Shown: positions 51,788 to 52,092 of the stretch, in pieces | Position numbering within the stretch: the stretch's first letter is position 1 | How the letters are laid out: the number at the start of each line of letters is the position of its first letter | Assembly: GCA_002311855.1 (NCBI GenBank) | Contig: DCAB01000004.1 | Coordinates: 1-52,092, forward strand | Length of the DNA: 52,092 nucleotides | Reading direction: 5' to 3' | Origin: Candidatus Dadabacteria bacterium UBA1144 | GTDB taxonomy: Bacteria > Desulfobacterota_D > UBA1144 | The notes under the pieces: model-generated | Told to the model about the DNA's origin: nothing | What the model saw: the letters and a program-made list of their open reading frames with translations, nothing else | The model's database searches: none | Position numbers and translations under genes: made by a program

Positions 51788-52092
51788 ATGTATAAAATAT
51801 TAAATAAAAATAAAGAATTACTAATCTTAGTTGTTCTCTCTGTAATCCTTTTTTGTTTTCAGTACGGGGTTGAAATTCTAAACCCGAGAAATATTTTATG
51901 GCTAGAAGGCGATTCTTATACCCAGTTTATAGGCTGGTCATTTTATAGAAACAGCAATTTTTTCACTTTTCCACTATTAAAGATTTTCGATTACGGGATG
52001 GATGTCGGATCTACTATCATCTATACAGATTCTTTACCCTTAATGGCGATTCTATTTAAGCCTTTTAGCAAATTTCTTCCAGTAGATTTCCA
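51788..52092 (+). CDS. DUF6311-like polytopic membrane protein (copy E), cut by window end
   Basis: The first 101 residues are visible. An ATG at 51788-51790 is followed by one membrane helix, then the first outer loop EGDSYTQFIGWSFY. Asp42 and Trp50 are kept, but the histidine of the other copies is replaced by Gln46. PLLKIFDYGMDVGSTIIYTDSLPLMAILFKPF follows in two blocks matching the family. The rest lies outside the window. The frame is open to the last base. It shows the array continues beyond 52 kb. Confidence 0.8.
   Translation, partial: MYKILNKNKELLILVVLSVILFCFQYGVEILNPRNILWLEGDSYTQFIGWSFYRNSNFFTFPLLKIFDYGMDVGSTIIYTDSLPLMAILFKPFSKFLPVDF

Noticed and set aside
1..52092. CRISPR array, prophage, transposase or integrase
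   Set aside because: No direct-repeat array, phage structural genes, insertion sequence ends or recombinase genes were seen.

Overview
The window is AT-rich (about one third G+C by eye), densely coded DNA from a Gram-negative bacterium. Evidence for a two-membrane cell is BamA, a Skp-like periplasmic chaperone, the Lol lipoprotein exporter, a MipA/OmpV-type outer-membrane protein and an RND pump. Very short spacers, many 1-15 base overlaps and few accessory genes on the left suggest a streamlined, probably aquatic, organism. The order lysS-lolC-lolD-bamA-skp-fabZ, together with TlyA, an archaeal-type phosphoglycerate mutase and a pyruvoyl arginine decarboxylase, recalls lineages formerly called Deltaproteobacteria (for example SAR324-like groups) more than Alpha- or Gammaproteobacteria. 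That placement is inference from gene order only.

Bases 1-16099 are one uninterrupted minus-strand run: a beta-lactamase-fold hydrolase, apgM, tRNA-Leu(GAG), a small CbiX, gmk, a RelA/SpoT enzyme, lepB, pyrB, pyrC, an MFS carrier, lysS, lolC, lolD, bamA, skp, fabZ and the start of another tRNA at the edge. Next come ligA (+), the minus-strand set cdsA, M23 peptidase, rlmB and uppP, then pdaD, proA, ndk, lipB, holA and rpsT. A 417-base non-coding stretch holds a GC-richer, hairpin-rich block in front of a transaldolase-family gene. TlyA, a short-chain dehydrogenase broken by several indels, a DUF4186 gene and a TPR gene follow.

From about 30 kb the content turns to surface glycans and transport. 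First is a nucleotidyltransferase-cupin fusion, then a polyprenyl-phosphate mannosyltransferase-like enzyme and GDP-mannose 4,6-dehydratase. After these come MipA/OmpV, a ZIP metal transporter, flavodoxin, PgpA, an RND adaptor and pump pair, and a glutamate dehydrogenase.

From 41.1 kb to the right edge lies the most unusual part: five divergent copies of one large polytopic membrane protein family (DUF6311-like, probably GT-C-type glycosyltransferases; the fifth is cut by the window end). They are interleaved with two membrane-anchored family-2 glycosyltransferases (one clearly GtrB-like), a UDP-xylose synthase and a methyltransferase. The simplest model is a modular glycan-decoration locus: the GT2 enzymes load sugars such as xylose onto polyprenyl phosphate, and each GT-C paralogue transfers one sugar on the periplasmic side. 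Window evidence supports the components; the division of labour is inference.
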